From Agrobacterium tumefaciens_K (GTDB lineage Bacteria > Pseudomonadota > Alphaproteobacteria > Rhizobiales > Rhizobiaceae), in the NCBI RefSeq assembly GCF_031801495.1, contig NZ_JAOEGC010000002.1, positions 2,356,001 through 2,420,000 on the forward strand: a stretch of 64,000 nt of DNA. The letters are read 5' to 3'. Each line of letters opens with the position of its first letter. The stretch's first letter is position 1. Made by a program: the position numbers and the translations under genes. The notes under the pieces were generated by a model. It was given only the letters and a program-made list of their open reading frames with translations. It did not search any database and had not been told where the DNA came from. Positions 7,430 through 16,553 of the stretch are shown piece by piece.

Positions 7430-10219
7430 TTAGTAATGCACCGACAGGCTGTCGATGGGCTTCGTGTTGGGCGGAGTGAACTTTGTCAGGTCGATTCCTT
7501 CAACGGCAGACCGGTACTCTTCCATGCTCGGCGTGCGACCAAGGATCGCCGACAACACCACGACCGGGGTCGAGGCCAGCAGGGATTCGCCCTTCTTTTC
7601 ACTGGAGTCTTCCACGACGCGGCCCTGGAACAGACGGGTCGAGGTTGCAAGAACAGTATCGCCCTTCCCGGCCTTTTCCTGGTTGCCCATGCACAGGTTG
7701 CAGCCGGGGCGCTCGAGATAGAGGATGTTCTCATACTCGGTGCGATTGACCGTTTTCGGCTTCACGTCATCGAACTCGAAGCCCGAATACTTCTGAAGGA
7801 TTTCCCAGTCGCCTTCGGCCTTCAGCTCATCGATGATGTTATAGGTCGGAGAGGCAACGACGAGCGGTGCCTTGAACTCGATCTTGCCTTCCGCCTTCTC
7901 GATGTTCTTCAGCATCTGGGCCACGATCTTTATGTCGCCCTTGTGAACCATGCACGAACCGACGAAACCGAGATCGACCTTCTTGGCGGCGCCATAGTAG
8001 GAAACCGGGCGGATCGTGTCGTGGGTGTAACGCCGGGAAACATCGGCATTGTTCACATCGGGGTCGGCGATCATCGGTTCATCGATCAGATCCAGATCCA
8101 CCACAACCTCGGCGAAGTACTTGGCATTGTCGTCAGGGGTCAGCGCAGGCGTTTCACCCGAGCGGATCTCGGCGATGCGCTGATCCGCCTTGGCGATCAG
8201 TCCCTTGAGCGTGCCCGCGGCATTGTCCATGCCCTTGTCGATCATGATCTGGATACGCGACTTGGCGATCTCCAGCGACTCGATCAGCGTCTCGTCCTGG
8301 CTGATGCAGATCGAGGCCTTGGCCTTCATCTCGGCCGTCCAGTCGGTAAAGGTGAAGGCCTGGTCGGCGAGCAGCGTGCCGATGTGGACTTCGATGATAC
8401 GACCCTGGAAGACGTTGTCGCCGTGCTGCTGAAGCATCTGCGCCTGCGTGGCGTGAACCACGTCGCGGAAGTCCATATAGGGCTGCATCGTGCCCTTGAA
8501 CGTAACCTTGACCGATTGCGGGATCGGCATGGTCGCCTCGCCGGTTGCCAGCGCCAGCGCCACGGTGCCGGAATCCGCGCCAAAGGCCACACCCTTCGAC
8601 ATGCGGGTGTGGCTATCGCCGCCGATGATGATCGCCCGGTCATCCACGGTGATGTCGTTCAGCACCTTGTGGATTACGTCCGTCATGGAGTGGTAGACGC
8701 CCTTCGGGTCACGCCCTGTGATGACGCCGAAATTGTGCATGAAGGACATGAGCTTCGGAGTGTTGGCCTGCGCCTTCTTGTCCCATACGGATGCCGTGTG
8801 GCAGCCCGACTGATAGGCGCCATCCACCAGCGGCGAAATGACGGTGGCCGCCATCGCTTCCAGCTCCTGCGCGGTCATCAGGCCGGTGGTATCCTGCGAG
8901 CCGACGATGTTGACCTTGACGCGAACGTCGGAACCGGCATGCAGCACCTTACCCGGTGTTACGCCGACGGCATTGCGGTTGAAGATCTTCTCGACAGCCG
9001 TCAGGCCTTGGCCCTCGATGCTGATTTCCTTGTTCGGGGCAAAGACCGGGGTCGGCTCGACGCCGAGCGTCTGGGCGGCAAACGTCTGCAGCTTCTTGCC
9101 AAAGACGATGGCATAGGAGCTGCCAGCCTTCATGAACTCCATCTTCTGCGGCGTGAAGGCGGCAGCGACATCGACCAGTTCATTGCCGTTCTCGTCGCGA
9201 AGCTTCTTGTTCTTGGCGTCGATCTTCAGCACGGTACCCGTCTCGACCGAATATTTCTGCTCAAGGATCGGGTTGCCGTCATTGTTGAGGATCGGCTTGC
9301 CGTTCTCGTCGAGCTTCTTGACCCAGTTCTTCAGGTTGATGCCGATACCGCCGGTCACGTCGACGGTAGTCGCGAAGATCGGCGAGATACCGTTGGTGCC
9401 GGCGACGATCGGAGCAATGTTGACGAAGGGCACATAGGGGCTGGCCTGCTTGCCGGTCCAAAGCGCCACGTTGTTCACGCCCGACATGCGCGAAGAGCCG
9501 ACGCCCATCGTGCCCTTTTCGGCGATCATCATCACGCGCTTGTCCGGATGCTTCTGCTGCAGCGCCACGATTTCCTGCTGCGCTTCCGGCGAGATCATAC
9601 ACTGGCCGTGTAGCTGGCGATCGGAGCGCGAATGCGCCTGGTTGCCCGGCGACAGAAGGTCGGTCGAGATATCACCTTCGGCGGCGATGAAGGTCACAAC
9701 CTTGATTTCGTCCTCGACATCCGGAAGCTTGGTAAAGAACTCGGCCTTGGCATAGCTTTCGAGCACATCCTTGGCGATGGCGTTGCCCGCCTTGTAGGCA
9801 TCGCGCAAACGGAACATGTCGGCGTCGTAGAGGAAGACCTGGGTCTTCAGCACCTCGCCGGCCTTGCCGGCAATCGCTGCGTCATCGCCAAGCGCGATGT
9901 CGAGCAGCACTTCGATCGAGGGGCCGCCCTTCATATGCGACAGAAGCTCGAGGGCGAATTCGGGAGTGATTTCCTGAACGACCGCTTCGCCGAGAATGAT
10001 CTTCTTCAGGAACGCAGCCTTTACGCCAGCCGCGCTGGTCGTGCCCGGCAGAGTGTTGTAGATGAAGAACTTCAGGGCATCCGGCCGGTGCTCGCTTCCG
10101 GCATCCTCAATCAGCGTGATGATTTCGCTTAGGAGCGCGCCGTCATCGATAGGTTTGGGAGCGAGCCCTTGAGTTTCTCTGCTTTTAATTTCTGCCAGGT
10201 AATCGGAATACAGGTTCAT
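7430..10219 (-). CDS. acnB: Aconitate hydratase B
   Basis: Citrate-isocitrate isomerase of the TCA cycle, B type (about 929 residues, the usual AcnB length). AcnB proteins often also act on 2-methylisocitrate. The N-terminal helical and swivel domains include GNQAHSRSD and IAEKGTMGVGSSRMSG. The [4Fe-4S] ligands are visible as Cys in VGSCMVHKGD and the pair in GCNLCMGNQ. IIGGDSHTRMSKGVAFGADSG and CHTASVWD are further family motifs. I chose the ATG at 10219; the preceding codon is GTG and in frame. It is monocistronic and converges with telA, sharing the hairpin at 7381-7414. Function is well supported by full-length family resemblance. Confidence 0.95.
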   Translation of the reverse strand: MNLYSDYLAEIKSRETQGLAPKPIDDGALLSEIITLIEDAGSEHRPDALKFFIYNTLPGTTSAAGVKAAFLKKIILGEAVVQEITPEFALELLSHMKGGPSIEVLLDIALGDDAAIAGKAGEVLKTQVFLYDADMFRLRDAYKAGNAIAKDVLESYAKAEFFTKLPDVEDEIKVVTFIAAEGDISTDLLSPGNQAHSRSDRQLHGQCMISPEAQQEIVALQQKHPDKRVMMIAEKGTMGVGSSRMSGVNNVALWTGKQASPYVPFVNIAPIVAGTNGISPIFATTVDVTGGIGINLKNWVKKLDENGKPILNNDGNPILEQKYSVETGTVLKIDAKNKKLRDENGNELVDVAAAFTPQKMEFMKAGSSYAIVFGKKLQTFAAQTLGVEPTPVFAPNKEISIEGQGLTAVEKIFNRNAVGVTPGKVLHAGSDVRVKVNIVGSQDTTGLMTAQELEAMAATVISPLVDGAYQSGCHTASVWDKKAQANTPKLMSFMHNFGVITGRDPKGVYHSMTDVIHKVLNDITVDDRAIIIGGDSHTRMSKGVAFGADSGTVALALATGEATMPIPQSVKVTFKGTMQPYMDFRDVVHATQAQMLQQHGDNVFQGRIIEVHIGTLLADQAFTFTDWTAEMKAKASICISQDETLIESLEIAKSRIQIMIDKGMDNAAGTLKGLIAKADQRIAEIRSGETPALTPDDNAKYFAEVVVDLDLIDEPMIADPDVNNADVSRRYTHDTIRPVSYYGAAKKVDLGFVGSCMVHKGDIKIVAQMLKNIEKAEGKIEFKAPLVVASPTYNIIDELKAEGDWEILQKYSGFEFDDVKPKTVNRTEYENILYLERPGCNLCMGNQEKAGKGDTVLATSTRLFQGRVVEDSSEKKGESLLASTPVVVLSAILGRTPSMEEYRSAVEGIDLTKFTPPNTKPIDSLSVHY

Positions 10220-10222
10220 CAC

Positions 10223-10541
10223 AGTCCCAACGTCATTAGTTTATTGGCGCTGAAACGCAGCACCACCGAACGGTATCGTTAGACGGCCCAAGGCCTTCGG
10301 GTTTGGAGTACGTCAACAAATGCCGTGTGACAAGATACCGCATTTCACTAAAAAAATGGTTTTTTCCGATCAAGTTTTAGGACTCGAACTGATCATATTC
10401 ACATGCCCGCAATTTCATGGGCATGCCGCGACGTATTCAGCGAACTGTCACAACATATCGCAGAAGGTTGGTCAGCAGTGCCCGCCCATATAGCCGCGGT
10501 TTATCCCGACTTCGAACACAAAGGTAAAGCGCACGCTCAGA
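10223..10541. other. Intergenic region upstream of acnB
   Basis: 319 nt that should contain the acnB promoter (reading minus) and the tail of the LysR remnant. I found no coding frame, terminator or recognisable operator. Confidence 0.4.
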
Positions 10542-10952
10542 TCAGGCTTCATCAAGCGCTAATGTGCGGAAATCCATGATCTTGTCGCAACGGACAGCCG
10601 CCGTTTCGGGAACGGACCCAAGGCCCGTTCCGCATGAAATCACACCGCGCAGCGCCTTGAAACTCTCCACCCGCATCCGAATGGTCGGCCGCCTGCCGGG
10701 TTCATTCGCCAACCGTCTGAGAAACTGCGACGAAGCCACATTCTCGTTCAGTGCGATCAGCGGATGATCCCGAATACTGGCATAGGTGAGCGACCCGCTC
10801 AGCGAAAAATCTCGCGGAACGATCGCCACCAGCCTGTCGGGTAGAAATCGCCACCGCTCCAGACCGTCCATGTCCGCCTCACCTGCCCTGAGAAGATCGA
10901 CCCCTTCCAGAGTGGGTGTGTCTTTCACCCGGACAAAGGCAAACACGGCCAC
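10542..10952 (-). pseudogene. Truncated LysR-type regulator (effector-domain fragment)
   Basis: An open frame of 136 codons from a GTG resembles the middle of a LysR effector-binding domain: a first-half segment with RAGEADMDGL and WRFLPDRLVAIVPRDFSLS, then a second half with ISCGTGLGSVPETAA. There is no winged-helix DNA-binding domain, the first part of the effector domain is missing, and a stop codon (TAG) lies three codons upstream in frame. The C-terminus also ends early. It sits 31 nt after the RraA-like gene on the same strand. It is most likely the remnant of a regulator that once flanked the catabolic cassette. A functional small ligand-binding protein is possible but unlikely. Confidence 0.65.
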
Positions 10953-10983
10953 GATGCTACCCTATCAGATGCTGCGATGAGCC

Positions 10984-11694
10984 TTATCTGGAGTTTGCTT
11001 TTCGCCACTCTGCAAACATTGAAAGGTTGTTCTCGTCGGTCGCAGGATAAAGTCCGATGATCGTATGCCCGGCCTTCACCCGCTCTATGACGAAATCCTC
11101 GTAAGCCGTCATCTCGACGGCCTCATCGGCAATCTCGTCGGCGATCTCAGCCGGAATGACGATAACGCTGTCGTCGTCGCCGACCATGATATCGCCCGGG
11201 AACACCGCCACATCGCCGCAGCCGATCGGTACATTTATATCGATCGCCTCATGCAAGGTCAGGTTCGTCGGGCTGGAGGGGCGATTGTGATAGGCTGGAA
11301 TGTCCAGTTCGCCGATCGTCATCGCGTCTCGGAAACCGCCATCGGTCACGACGCCTGCCCCGCCGCGCACCATCAGCCGGGTGATCAGGATATCACCGGC
11401 GGAGGCCGCACGCGGATCCTTGCGGCTATCCATGACGAGAACCGAACCTTCAGGGCACGTTTCGATGGCATGACGCTGCGGGTGCTTTGGATCACGGAAC
11501 ACTGTCATCGGATTGCGATCCTCGCGTGCCGGCATGTAGCGCAGCGTAAACGCTGGTCCGACCATGTTGCGGCCCTTGGGCCGGACAGGACGTACATCCT
11601 GAATCGTCTGGTTCTTCAGACCGCGCTTGTAGAGCGCCGAGCAGAGCGTCGCAACGGAGACGCCCATCAGTTTTTCACGGGTTGCGGGGTTCAT
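10984..11694 (-). CDS. RraA-like / HMG aldolase family protein
   Basis: A 236-residue protein of the RraA/4-hydroxy-4-methyl-2-oxoglutarate aldolase family. Members either cleave hydroxy-oxoacids to pyruvate or oxaloacetate products, or inhibit RNase E. The motifs GDILITRLMVRGGAGVVTDGG and GCGDVAVFPGDIMVGDDDSV match the active-site region (GGxxD, then Asp-rich turns). The start at 11694 follows GAGGAGG at ideal spacing; the frame is open a further 10 codons upstream. It is the last intact gene of a minus-strand operon of sugar-acid enzymes and a TctABC transporter, so an aldolase role in carboxylate or sugar-acid breakdown fits better than RNase control. The exact substrate cannot be read from sequence. 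Confidence 0.8.
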   Translation of the reverse strand: MNPATREKLMGVSVATLCSALYKRGLKNQTIQDVRPVRPKGRNMVGPAFTLRYMPAREDRNPMTVFRDPKHPQRHAIETCPEGSVLVMDSRKDPRAASAGDILITRLMVRGGAGVVTDGGFRDAMTIGELDIPAYHNRPSSPTNLTLHEAIDINVPIGCGDVAVFPGDIMVGDDDSVIVIPAEIADEIADEAVEMTAYEDFVIERVKAGHTIIGLYPATDENNLSMFAEWRKANSR

Positions 11695-11727
11695 TTTTCC
11701 TCCTCGATAATCCAGTGAGTGCATTTG

Positions 11728-13467
11728 TCAGTTGATCGCCGGTTCCGGCACCTTGGCGCCGAATTCCGTCTTCAGGAAATCGAAATCGCAGCCTTTGTCG
11801 GCCTGCTCGATATGCTTGGTGAACATGAAGCCGTAACCGCGCTCGTAACGCGGCTCCGGCGCCACCCATGCAGCCTTTCGCACCGTGAGTTCCTCGTCGG
11901 ACACCAGCATGTTGAGACTGCGGGCCGGAATATCGAGTTCCACCATGTCACCGGTCTTCAGGAGTGCCAGCGGACCACCGACAAAGGCTTCCGGTGACAC
12001 ATGCAATACGCAGGCGCCGAAACTGGTGCCGGACATGCGGGCATCCGAAATCCGCACCATGTCGCGAAGACCGAGCTTCAACAGCGCCTTCGGCATGGGA
12101 ATCATGCCCCATTCCGGCATGCCCGGCCCACCTTGCGGTCCGGCGTTGCGAAGTACCAGCACCGTCTCCGGCGTCAGCGGATAATCCGGATCGTCGATGA
12201 TCGTCTTCAGTTCCGTATAGCTGTTTGCGACCAGAGCCGGGCCTTTATGCCGGTGGAATTTCGGATCACAGGCAGCAGGCTTGATAACCGCGCCATCGGG
12301 GCAGAGATTGCCCTTCAGGACCGCCAGCGACCCTTCGTGATAGACCGGGTTGGAAAGCGGGCGGATGACATCCTCGTTGTAGATTTTCACCTGATCCAGC
12401 CCGTCTGTCAGCGGCTTGCCGGTCACGGTGATCGCGGTTGGATCAAGCTTGTCACCGAGTTGCTTCATCAAGGCCCGAAGGCCGCCTGCATAGAAGAAAT
12501 CTTCCATAAGGTAGGTCGTGCCGGAAGGGCGAATGTTGGCGATGACCGGCGTCTTGCGACCGATACGATCGAGATCGTCGAGTTCCAGCGGCACGCCGGC
12601 GCGGCGCGCCATGGCGATCAGGTGGATGATCGCATTGGTCGAACAACCCGTCGCCATCGCCACCGTCACCGCATTGTTGACGGCAGCGGGGGTGATCACC
12701 TTCTCCGGCGTCAAATCCTCCCACACCATCTCGACGATCCGCCGCCCGCAGGCAGCGGACATGCGCTGGTGGTTGGCGTCAGCGGCCGGAATGGAAGAGG
12801 CGTTCGGCAGCGTCAGCCCCATCGCTTCGGCAATCGCCGTCATGGTCGAGGCGGTCCCCATCGTCATGCAATGACCGTAGCTTCGGGCAATGCCCCCCTC
12901 GATGCCCTGCCATTCCTCTTTGGAAATCGTCCCGGCCCGCCTCTCGTCCCAGTATTTGAAGCCGTCCGTGCCGGACCCCAGCGCCTTGCCGGCATAGTTG
13001 CCGCGCAGCATTGGTCCGGCAGGAAGGTAGATGAAGGGAATCGCCATCGACACCGCGCCCATGACCAGGCCCGGCGTGGTCTTGTCGCAGCCGCCCATCA
13101 GCACCGCACCGTCGACAGGGTGCGAGCGTAACAGCTCCTCCGTCTCCATCGCCAGCATATTGCGATAGAGCATGGTCGTCGGCTTGACGAAGTTTTCCGA
13201 CAGCGACAGCGCCGGCAATTCTATAGGGAACCCGCCTGCCTGCAGCACGCCGCGCTTCACCCATTCCGCCCGTTCACGGAAATGCATATGACAGGGCTGC
13301 GCATCCGACCAGGTGTTGATGATCGCGATGATCGGCCGGCCTTCCCAGTCTTCCGGCGCATAACCCATCTGCATAGTACGCGACCGGTGGCCGAAAGACC
13401 GCTGGTCATCCGGCATCATCCAGCGCGCCGAGCGCAACTCCTCGTAAGTCTTCTTTCTGCCTGCCAT
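11728..13467 (-). CDS. IlvD/Edd dehydratase, L-arabinonate dehydratase-like
   Basis: A 579-residue Fe-S dehydratase that removes water from sugar acids to give 2-keto-3-deoxy acids. The cluster ligands are Cys59 (SDAQPCH), Cys127 (GGCDKTTP) and Cys200 (YGHC). These are the positions reported for the Rhizobium leguminosarum L-arabinonate dehydratase, and Lys129 and a Ser in DARMSGTSFG complete the expected active site. Pentonate or hexonate dehydration is therefore more likely than the branched-chain amino-acid reaction of IlvD. It lies between the DapA-family gene (40-nt gap) and the RraA-like gene (33-nt gap) in the same operon, which suggests sequential steps. Substrates might be L-arabinonate, D-xylonate, D-fuconate or D-galactonate; the sequence does not decide. 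Confidence 0.88.
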   Translation of the reverse strand: MAGRKKTYEELRSARWMMPDDQRSFGHRSRTMQMGYAPEDWEGRPIIAIINTWSDAQPCHMHFRERAEWVKRGVLQAGGFPIELPALSLSENFVKPTTMLYRNMLAMETEELLRSHPVDGAVLMGGCDKTTPGLVMGAVSMAIPFIYLPAGPMLRGNYAGKALGSGTDGFKYWDERRAGTISKEEWQGIEGGIARSYGHCMTMGTASTMTAIAEAMGLTLPNASSIPAADANHQRMSAACGRRIVEMVWEDLTPEKVITPAAVNNAVTVAMATGCSTNAIIHLIAMARRAGVPLELDDLDRIGRKTPVIANIRPSGTTYLMEDFFYAGGLRALMKQLGDKLDPTAITVTGKPLTDGLDQVKIYNEDVIRPLSNPVYHEGSLAVLKGNLCPDGAVIKPAACDPKFHRHKGPALVANSYTELKTIIDDPDYPLTPETVLVLRNAGPQGGPGMPEWGMIPMPKALLKLGLRDMVRISDARMSGTSFGACVLHVSPEAFVGGPLALLKTGDMVELDIPARSLNMLVSDEELTVRKAAWVAPEPRYERGYGFMFTKHIEQADKGCDFDFLKTEFGAKVPEPAIN

Positions 13468-13507
13468 TCCTCACTCCTCGCGCCACAAGGCGCTCCCGAC
13501 CTGCTCT

Positions 13508-14410
13508 TCAGAAGCTGATCTCGTTTTCTGCAATAAAATTCGAAAGGGTAGCCTGTTGCTGCGCCGTCAAAGGCCAGGCCGAAGGCGGGCGGGTCCTGCC
13601 GCAATCATGCCCGATCATTGCAAGCGCCGCCTTCACCCCGGTCACATTCGTTCCGTTCATTTCTTCCGCGCGAACGGCCTCGAATGCCTTCATGCCATCG
13701 ATGAGCCGGTTGGCGCCCGCATAGTCGCCCGCCGCCAGCGCCGCATGGATGGCGACCGACCTTTGCGGCCAGACATTGATGAGGCCGGACGTAAACCCTT
13801 TGGCACCCACGGCGTAAAGCGCCGGTGCCCAGATCTCCGCCAGACCACCCACCCAGACGATCTTCGGGTCGCACGCCGCCATGGCTTCCGACAGTTTCAA
13901 CGGGTTGGGCGTCGCCCATTTGACGCCGATGACGGACGGGATCGCGCAGAGATCGGCGATCGCCTTTACGCCGATCGCATCGTTGCGCAGGTATAGTACG
14001 ACCGGCAGTCCGTCCGCGGCATCCACCACCGCACGCACGTAATCGACAAGCCCTCGCGGTGAAGAAAACGGATCGGGCGGCTGATGGACCATCAAGGCCC
14101 AAGCTCCGGCCCGGCGCGATACGGATGCCAACCGGCAGGCATCGCGGATGCCTCGCCCTACGCCCGCCACCAGCGGCACGCGCCCGGCCACATGTTCGGC
14201 AGTGGCCTGCACCATGGCCTCGGCTTCATCGAGCGTCAGGGCGTAGAATTCGCCGGTATTGCCATTGGCGACCATGATATGCACGCCCGCAGCGATCGCA
14301 CGATCAACGATGGGCTTTTGCCGCATGGGAAGGATATCTCCTCCCTCGTCATAAGGCGTCACAAGGATACCGGATATGCCGGTGAGCGCGGATTTCAGCT
14401 CTTCTGTCAT
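13508..14410 (-). CDS. DapA/NanA-family aldolase or dehydratase
   Basis: A TIM-barrel protein of the dihydrodipicolinate synthase/N-acetylneuraminate lyase superfamily, about 300 residues. The Schiff-base Lys164 is in IGVKWATPN and the partner Tyr140 in VLYLRND; NGNTGEF supplies the carboxylate-binding GxxGE turn. Family members in sugar-acid operons act as 2-keto-3-deoxy-acid aldolases or dehydratases. Being next to the IlvD/Edd dehydratase, it probably processes that enzyme's keto-deoxy product. The start at 14410 has TGAGGA upstream; another ATG lies 6 codons earlier. The gene follows tctA by 51 nt. True lysine-pathway DapA is unlikely because of the operon context. Confidence 0.82.
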   Translation of the reverse strand: MTEELKSALTGISGILVTPYDEGGDILPMRQKPIVDRAIAAGVHIMVANGNTGEFYALTLDEAEAMVQATAEHVAGRVPLVAGVGRGIRDACRLASVSRRAGAWALMVHQPPDPFSSPRGLVDYVRAVVDAADGLPVVLYLRNDAIGVKAIADLCAIPSVIGVKWATPNPLKLSEAMAACDPKIVWVGGLAEIWAPALYAVGAKGFTSGLINVWPQRSVAIHAALAAGDYAGANRLIDGMKAFEAVRAEEMNGTNVTGVKAALAMIGHDCGRTRPPSAWPLTAQQQATLSNFIAENEISF

Positions 14411-14461
14411 CGCGTCCTCACCATGCATGCGAAGGGATATGGAAACAGCACAGCCATCTCG

Positions 14462-15967
14462 TCACTCCGTGAACGCTTCTTCACGTTTGCGGCTGATACT
14501 CGGCGACAGCACGAGGACCAGAACCAGAACCGCAAAGACCAGAAGCGACAGGCTGAGCGGGCTGCGCACGAATATCGACGGATCGCCCTGACTGATCAGC
14601 ATGGCGCGGCGGAGGTTCTCCTCCAGCATCGGCCCTAGAATGAAGCCTAGCAGCAGCGGCGCGGGCTCGAAGCGCATCTTGGAGAGCGCAAAGCCGATGA
14701 CACTGAAACCGGCCATGACGAACACGTCGAAAACGCTGTTGTTGATGCTGTAGGCGCCGATGCAACAGAAGCCGATGATTGCCGGGAAGAGCAGATGGTA
14801 AGGCACGGTGAGCATGCGAACCCAGAGCCCGATCAGCGGAAGGTTGAGGATGACGAGCATCAGGTTGCCAGACCACATGGAGACGATCATGCCCCAGAAA
14901 AGATCAGGCTCGTCCGAAATCACGTTCGGACCGGGGGTAATGCCCTGGATGATCATTGCGCCCACCATCAGCGCCATCACCGGATTGCCGGGAATACCGA
15001 GCGTCAACATCGGAATGAACGAGGTCTGTGCACCGGCATTATTGGCGCTTTCCGGTGCCGCAACGCCTTCGATGGCACCCTTGCCAAATTCGGCGCTGTT
15101 CGGCGAGATCCGTTTCTCCACAGCGTAGGAGGCGAAAGAGGCGAGCATTGCACCGCCGCCCGGCAACACGCCGAGAAATGATCCAAGCGCCGTACCGCGT
15201 AGGACAGGAGCGACAATCCGTTTGAAGTCATCTTTCGTCAGCATCAGCCCGGTGACGCGCTTCACGCCGACCGAACGTTCATGTTCGGTTTCCAGATTGC
15301 GCAGGATTTCGCAGATACCGAAGATTCCCATGCTGACGGCGACGAAATTGAGCCCGTCGTAAAGCTCAGGAATATTGAAAACATAACGCGGTGTGCCGCT
15401 TTCCACATCCGTCCCGACCGTTCCGAGGATCAGGCCGAAAATGATCATCGCAAAGGCTTTCAAAAGCGATCCGCTGGCGAGTGCCACGGAAGCCACGAGC
15501 CCCAGAACCATCAGCGAGAAATATTCCGCCGGTCCGAAATTGAGCGCGACGGCGGCAAGCGGCGGCGCGGCAACCGCCAGCAGAATGGTCGCCACCGTAC
15601 CGGCAAAGAAGGATCCGAGCGCTGCAGTCGCAAGTGCGGCACCCGCGCGGCCATTACGTGCCATTTGATAGCCATCGATGGCCGTCACGACGGACGAGCT
15701 TTCGCCCGGAAGATTGATGAGAACAGCAGTGGTCGAGCCGCCATATTGCGCGCCGTAAAAAATGCCGGCAAGCATGATAAGGGCCGATTCCGGTGGCAGG
15801 CCGAACGTGATCGGCAGAAGCATGGCGATGGTCGCCGTCGGCCCGAGCCCCGGCAAAACACCAATCGCTGTGCCGAGCAGACAGCCGATAAAACCATAAA
15901 GCAGGTTCATCGGCATGAAGGCGGTCGAGGCACCAAGCCACAGGTTGGAGAAGATATCCATAAACAA
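14462..15967 (-). CDS. Tripartite tricarboxylate transporter, large permease TctA
   Basis: A 501-residue polytopic membrane protein of the TctA family (about 12 spans). Typical motifs are GTAIGVLPGLGPTATIAMLLP, a short GAQYGGSTTAVLINLPGE segment, and FLGVLPGGGAMLASFASY in the repeated half. It forms the channel subunit with the small subunit TctB and the periplasmic binding protein TctC, both encoded just upstream in the same operon. Uptake is cation-coupled. The linked dehydratases and aldolases suggest that the solute is a sugar acid rather than citrate. The start could also be the ATG two codons in. The following gene is the DapA-family enzyme. Confidence 0.9.
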   Translation of the reverse strand: MFMDIFSNLWLGASTAFMPMNLLYGFIGCLLGTAIGVLPGLGPTATIAMLLPITFGLPPESALIMLAGIFYGAQYGGSTTAVLINLPGESSSVVTAIDGYQMARNGRAGAALATAALGSFFAGTVATILLAVAAPPLAAVALNFGPAEYFSLMVLGLVASVALASGSLLKAFAMIIFGLILGTVGTDVESGTPRYVFNIPELYDGLNFVAVSMGIFGICEILRNLETEHERSVGVKRVTGLMLTKDDFKRIVAPVLRGTALGSFLGVLPGGGAMLASFASYAVEKRISPNSAEFGKGAIEGVAAPESANNAGAQTSFIPMLTLGIPGNPVMALMVGAMIIQGITPGPNVISDEPDLFWGMIVSMWSGNLMLVILNLPLIGLWVRMLTVPYHLLFPAIIGFCCIGAYSINNSVFDVFVMAGFSVIGFALSKMRFEPAPLLLGFILGPMLEENLRRAMLISQGDPSIFVRSPLSLSLLVFAVLVLVLVLSPSISRKREEAFTE

Positions 15968-16012
15968 TCCAATCGGTTTTCGTCAGCCGGCCAGAGGCCC
16001 CGGATACAAAAG

Positions 16013-16492
16013 TCAGAATAGTTCGCCGATGAAGGGAACCCATGGACCGAAGGCTGAGACGGGAAGCGACAGAAGCTTGGTGAACAGCAATACGGAACAG
16101 ACCGAAAGAAACAGGCCGAGCAGGATCGAATGACGCCAGCTGGAATAGCGGCTAGCGGTCGCAACCCCGATGATCAGCAGGAACATGGTGGGTGCCAGCC
16201 CAAGCCCGGAAAGTGCCAGACCGAAACCGACCGGCCCCAGTATCACCAGGACATAGGCCTTCCAGTTCCAGCTTTCCGGCTCGTTGTCTTCAGCGACAAC
16301 CATCAGCGACTGGATAATGATGAGAGCGCCGATCACCATCAGAAGAAGGCTCAGCATGGTCGGAAAATAGCCCGGCCCCATCTGAAAGGAATTGCCGACC
16401 TGCAGGTCCCGGCCAAACCAGATGAACAGCAGGCTGACACAGATCATCGTCAGGCCGCCAAGAAAATCTCGGCCATTTTTAATCTTCAGCAT
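16013..16492 (-). CDS. Tripartite tricarboxylate transporter, small subunit TctB
   Basis: A small membrane protein (about 159 residues) with four hydrophobic spans, the TctB architecture. Examples are FLGGLTMICVSLLFIWFGRDL near the N-terminus and SLLLMVIGALIIIQSLMVV. The segment PGYFPTMLSLLLMVIG is a family hallmark. It is placed between tctC and tctA, as usual. The frame is open for 14 more codons upstream, but MLKIKNGRDFLGG matches the usual N-terminus. It partners TctA in the membrane. Little else can be inferred. Confidence 0.85.
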   Translation of the reverse strand: MLKIKNGRDFLGGLTMICVSLLFIWFGRDLQVGNSFQMGPGYFPTMLSLLLMVIGALIIIQSLMVVAEDNEPESWNWKAYVLVILGPVGFGLALSGLGLAPTMFLLIIGVATASRYSSWRHSILLGLFLSVCSVLLFTKLLSLPVSAFGPWVPFIGELF

Positions 16493-16553
16493 GGCATGAT
16501 ACTCGCGTGGAAAAGATGTGCCGGCCGGCGACAAAACCGGCCAGCAGATTGCT

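Noticed and set aside
7370..9613. 747-codon open frame on the plus strand, antisense to acnB
   Set aside because: It mirrors a GC-rich conserved gene in a shadow frame, has no family resemblance and is rich in Arg, His and Gly as shadow frames are. acnB is certain on the other strand.
12001..13131. 376-codon plus-strand frame opposite the IlvD/Edd gene
   Set aside because: Composition is His/Arg-rich and lacks domain signals. The minus-strand gene has all three cluster cysteines.
13508..14410. Lysine-pathway dihydrodipicolinate synthase (dapA)
   Set aside because: The fold fits, but the operon is catabolic, so a keto-deoxy-acid lyase is the better reading.
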